DNA of 64,000 nt from Photobacterium angustum (GTDB taxonomy: Bacteria > Pseudomonadota > Gammaproteobacteria > Enterobacterales > Vibrionaceae). Positions 63,370 to 64,000 of the stretch are shown here, one piece after another. Positions within the stretch are counted from its first letter, which is position 1. The number at the start of each line of letters is the position of its first letter. A program made the translations under genes and the position numbers. Under the pieces are notes generated by a model. It did not search any database and had not been told where the DNA came from. It saw nothing but the letters and a program-made list of their open reading frames with translations. The stretch spans positions 1 to 64,000 of the forward strand of contig NZ_PYOM01000014.1 of assembly GCF_003026365.1 (NCBI RefSeq), in the 5' to 3' direction.

Positions 63370-64000
63370 TTAGACTCCCTTATCCACATCAACTTTATGC
63401 AACGTATCGGCATCTGGCGGCACATTTAAAATCTGTAAAGCGCTGCCTAATACTTTTGACAGAATTGGCGCAGCAACAGCACCACCATAGAAAACTTTAC
63501 CTTTAGGCTCATTAACCATAACGACGATCGCTAAACGTGGGTTACTGATCGGTGCAACACCGACGGTATAGGAGAAATAATCATCACCGTAACCACCAGC
63601 AATCGCTTTTTTCGCAGTACCCGTTTTCACACCAACACGGTAACCAGGAACGGTCGCACGCCAGCCACCGCCACCACCCTTTTTGTCAGTTACTGATTCA
63701 ATCATTAACAAGACTTTCTTAACAATCGCTGGATCGAGCACTTGCTCACCCGGGACGACTCTTTCAGTTTTTAGTATTGATAGTGGACGCTTAATGCCAT
63801 ACGCACCCAGCGTAGTGTAAGCATGAAGCAACTGAATCGGCGTTAACGATAAGCCGTAACCGTACGCTAACGTTGCACGTTCAATATCAGACCAACGGTA
63901 ACGGTTAGGGAAGTGGCCCGTTGTTTCACCAATCAAGTTAATACCTGATGGCTCATCAAAACCGACTTTACGATACGTATCAAGGATGTAGTCAACAGGC
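63370..64000 (-). CDS. ftsI: peptidoglycan D,D-transpeptidase FtsI (PBP3), C-terminal part
   Basis: Partial: the gene runs off the window edge and only the last 209 codons are present. This is the C-terminal part of the transpeptidase domain, including the KTGTAKK motif (KTG box) and the GYGLSLTPIQLLHAY segment that follows the SxN region. The SxxK serine lies outside the window. FtsI is the class B PBP that works with FtsW at the septum. The reading frame continues to the last base of the window. Confidence 0.95.
   Translation of the reverse strand, partial: PVDYILDTYRKVGFDEPSGINLIGETTGHFPNRYRWSDIERATLAYGYGLSLTPIQLLHAYTTLGAYGIKRPLSILKTERVVPGEQVLDPAIVKKVLLMIESVTDKKGGGGGWRATVPGYRVGVKTGTAKKAIAGGYGDDYFSYTVGVAPISNPRLAIVVMVNEPKGKVFYGGAVAAPILSKVLGSALQILNVPPDADTLHKVDVDKGV

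Overview
This window looks like a chromosomal segment of a gammaproteobacterium of the family Vibrionaceae, most likely Photobacterium or a close relative. The evidence is a LitR/HapR/LuxR-type quorum-sensing regulator divergent from hpt, a DciA (DUF721) gene between lpxC and secA, a large repetitive tRNA array, moderate G+C content and protein sequences close to Vibrio and E. coli orthologues. It is almost entirely core genome. I see no insertion sequence, prophage, CRISPR array or defence island.

Layout. (1) 1-1651: eleven tRNA genes built from Thr(UGU), Phe(GAA) and Asn(GUU) units, with an internal terminator and an internal promoter. (2) 1767-6858 (minus): mrcB (PBP1b) and hrpB. (3) 6974-13150 (plus): sfsA, dksA, gluQRS, pcnB, folK, panB and panC, covering the stringent response, tRNA modification, polyadenylation, folate and pantothenate; the dksA-gluQRS gap is unusually rich in hairpins. 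(4) 13219-17135: a YadGH-type ABC exporter, beta-carbonic anhydrase (can), hpt and litR. (5) 17218-24757: a Fur-box-preceded fbpABC ferric iron importer, glnK-amtB behind a sigma-54-type promoter, yacL and a glycerate kinase. (6) 24838-36929: acnB, a chemoreceptor gene and the pdhR-aceE-aceF-lpdA operon, with two PdhR-type operators. (7) 37260-45695: ampD, nadC, the type IV pilus genes pilABCD, coaE, zapD, yacG and mutT. (8) 45803-64000 (mostly minus): secA, divergent dciA, and the dcw cell wall/division cluster, reading in transcription order (from high to low coordinates) ftsI (partial), murE, murF, mraY, murD, ftsW, murG, murC, ftsQ, ftsA, ftsZ, lpxC.

Apart from local insertions (the litR, fbp, glnK-amtB, glycerate kinase and chemoreceptor genes), the gene order follows the E. 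coli 2-4 minute region closely. The genes combine envelope synthesis and division (dcw, mrcB, ampD, lpxC, secA), central carbon entry (pyruvate dehydrogenase, aconitase B), cofactor synthesis (panBC, folK, nadC, coaE) and niche functions (iron uptake, ammonium sensing and uptake, quorum sensing, chemotaxis, type IV pili).

I did not find a convincing undescribed multi-gene system. The points most worth following up are regulatory or RNA-level: a probable non-AUG start for pcnB, a second PdhR box about 211 bp from the first, five successive stem-loops between dksA and gluQRS, loop-only variation in tRNA spacer hairpins, and a candidate Qrr pairing site in the litR leader.
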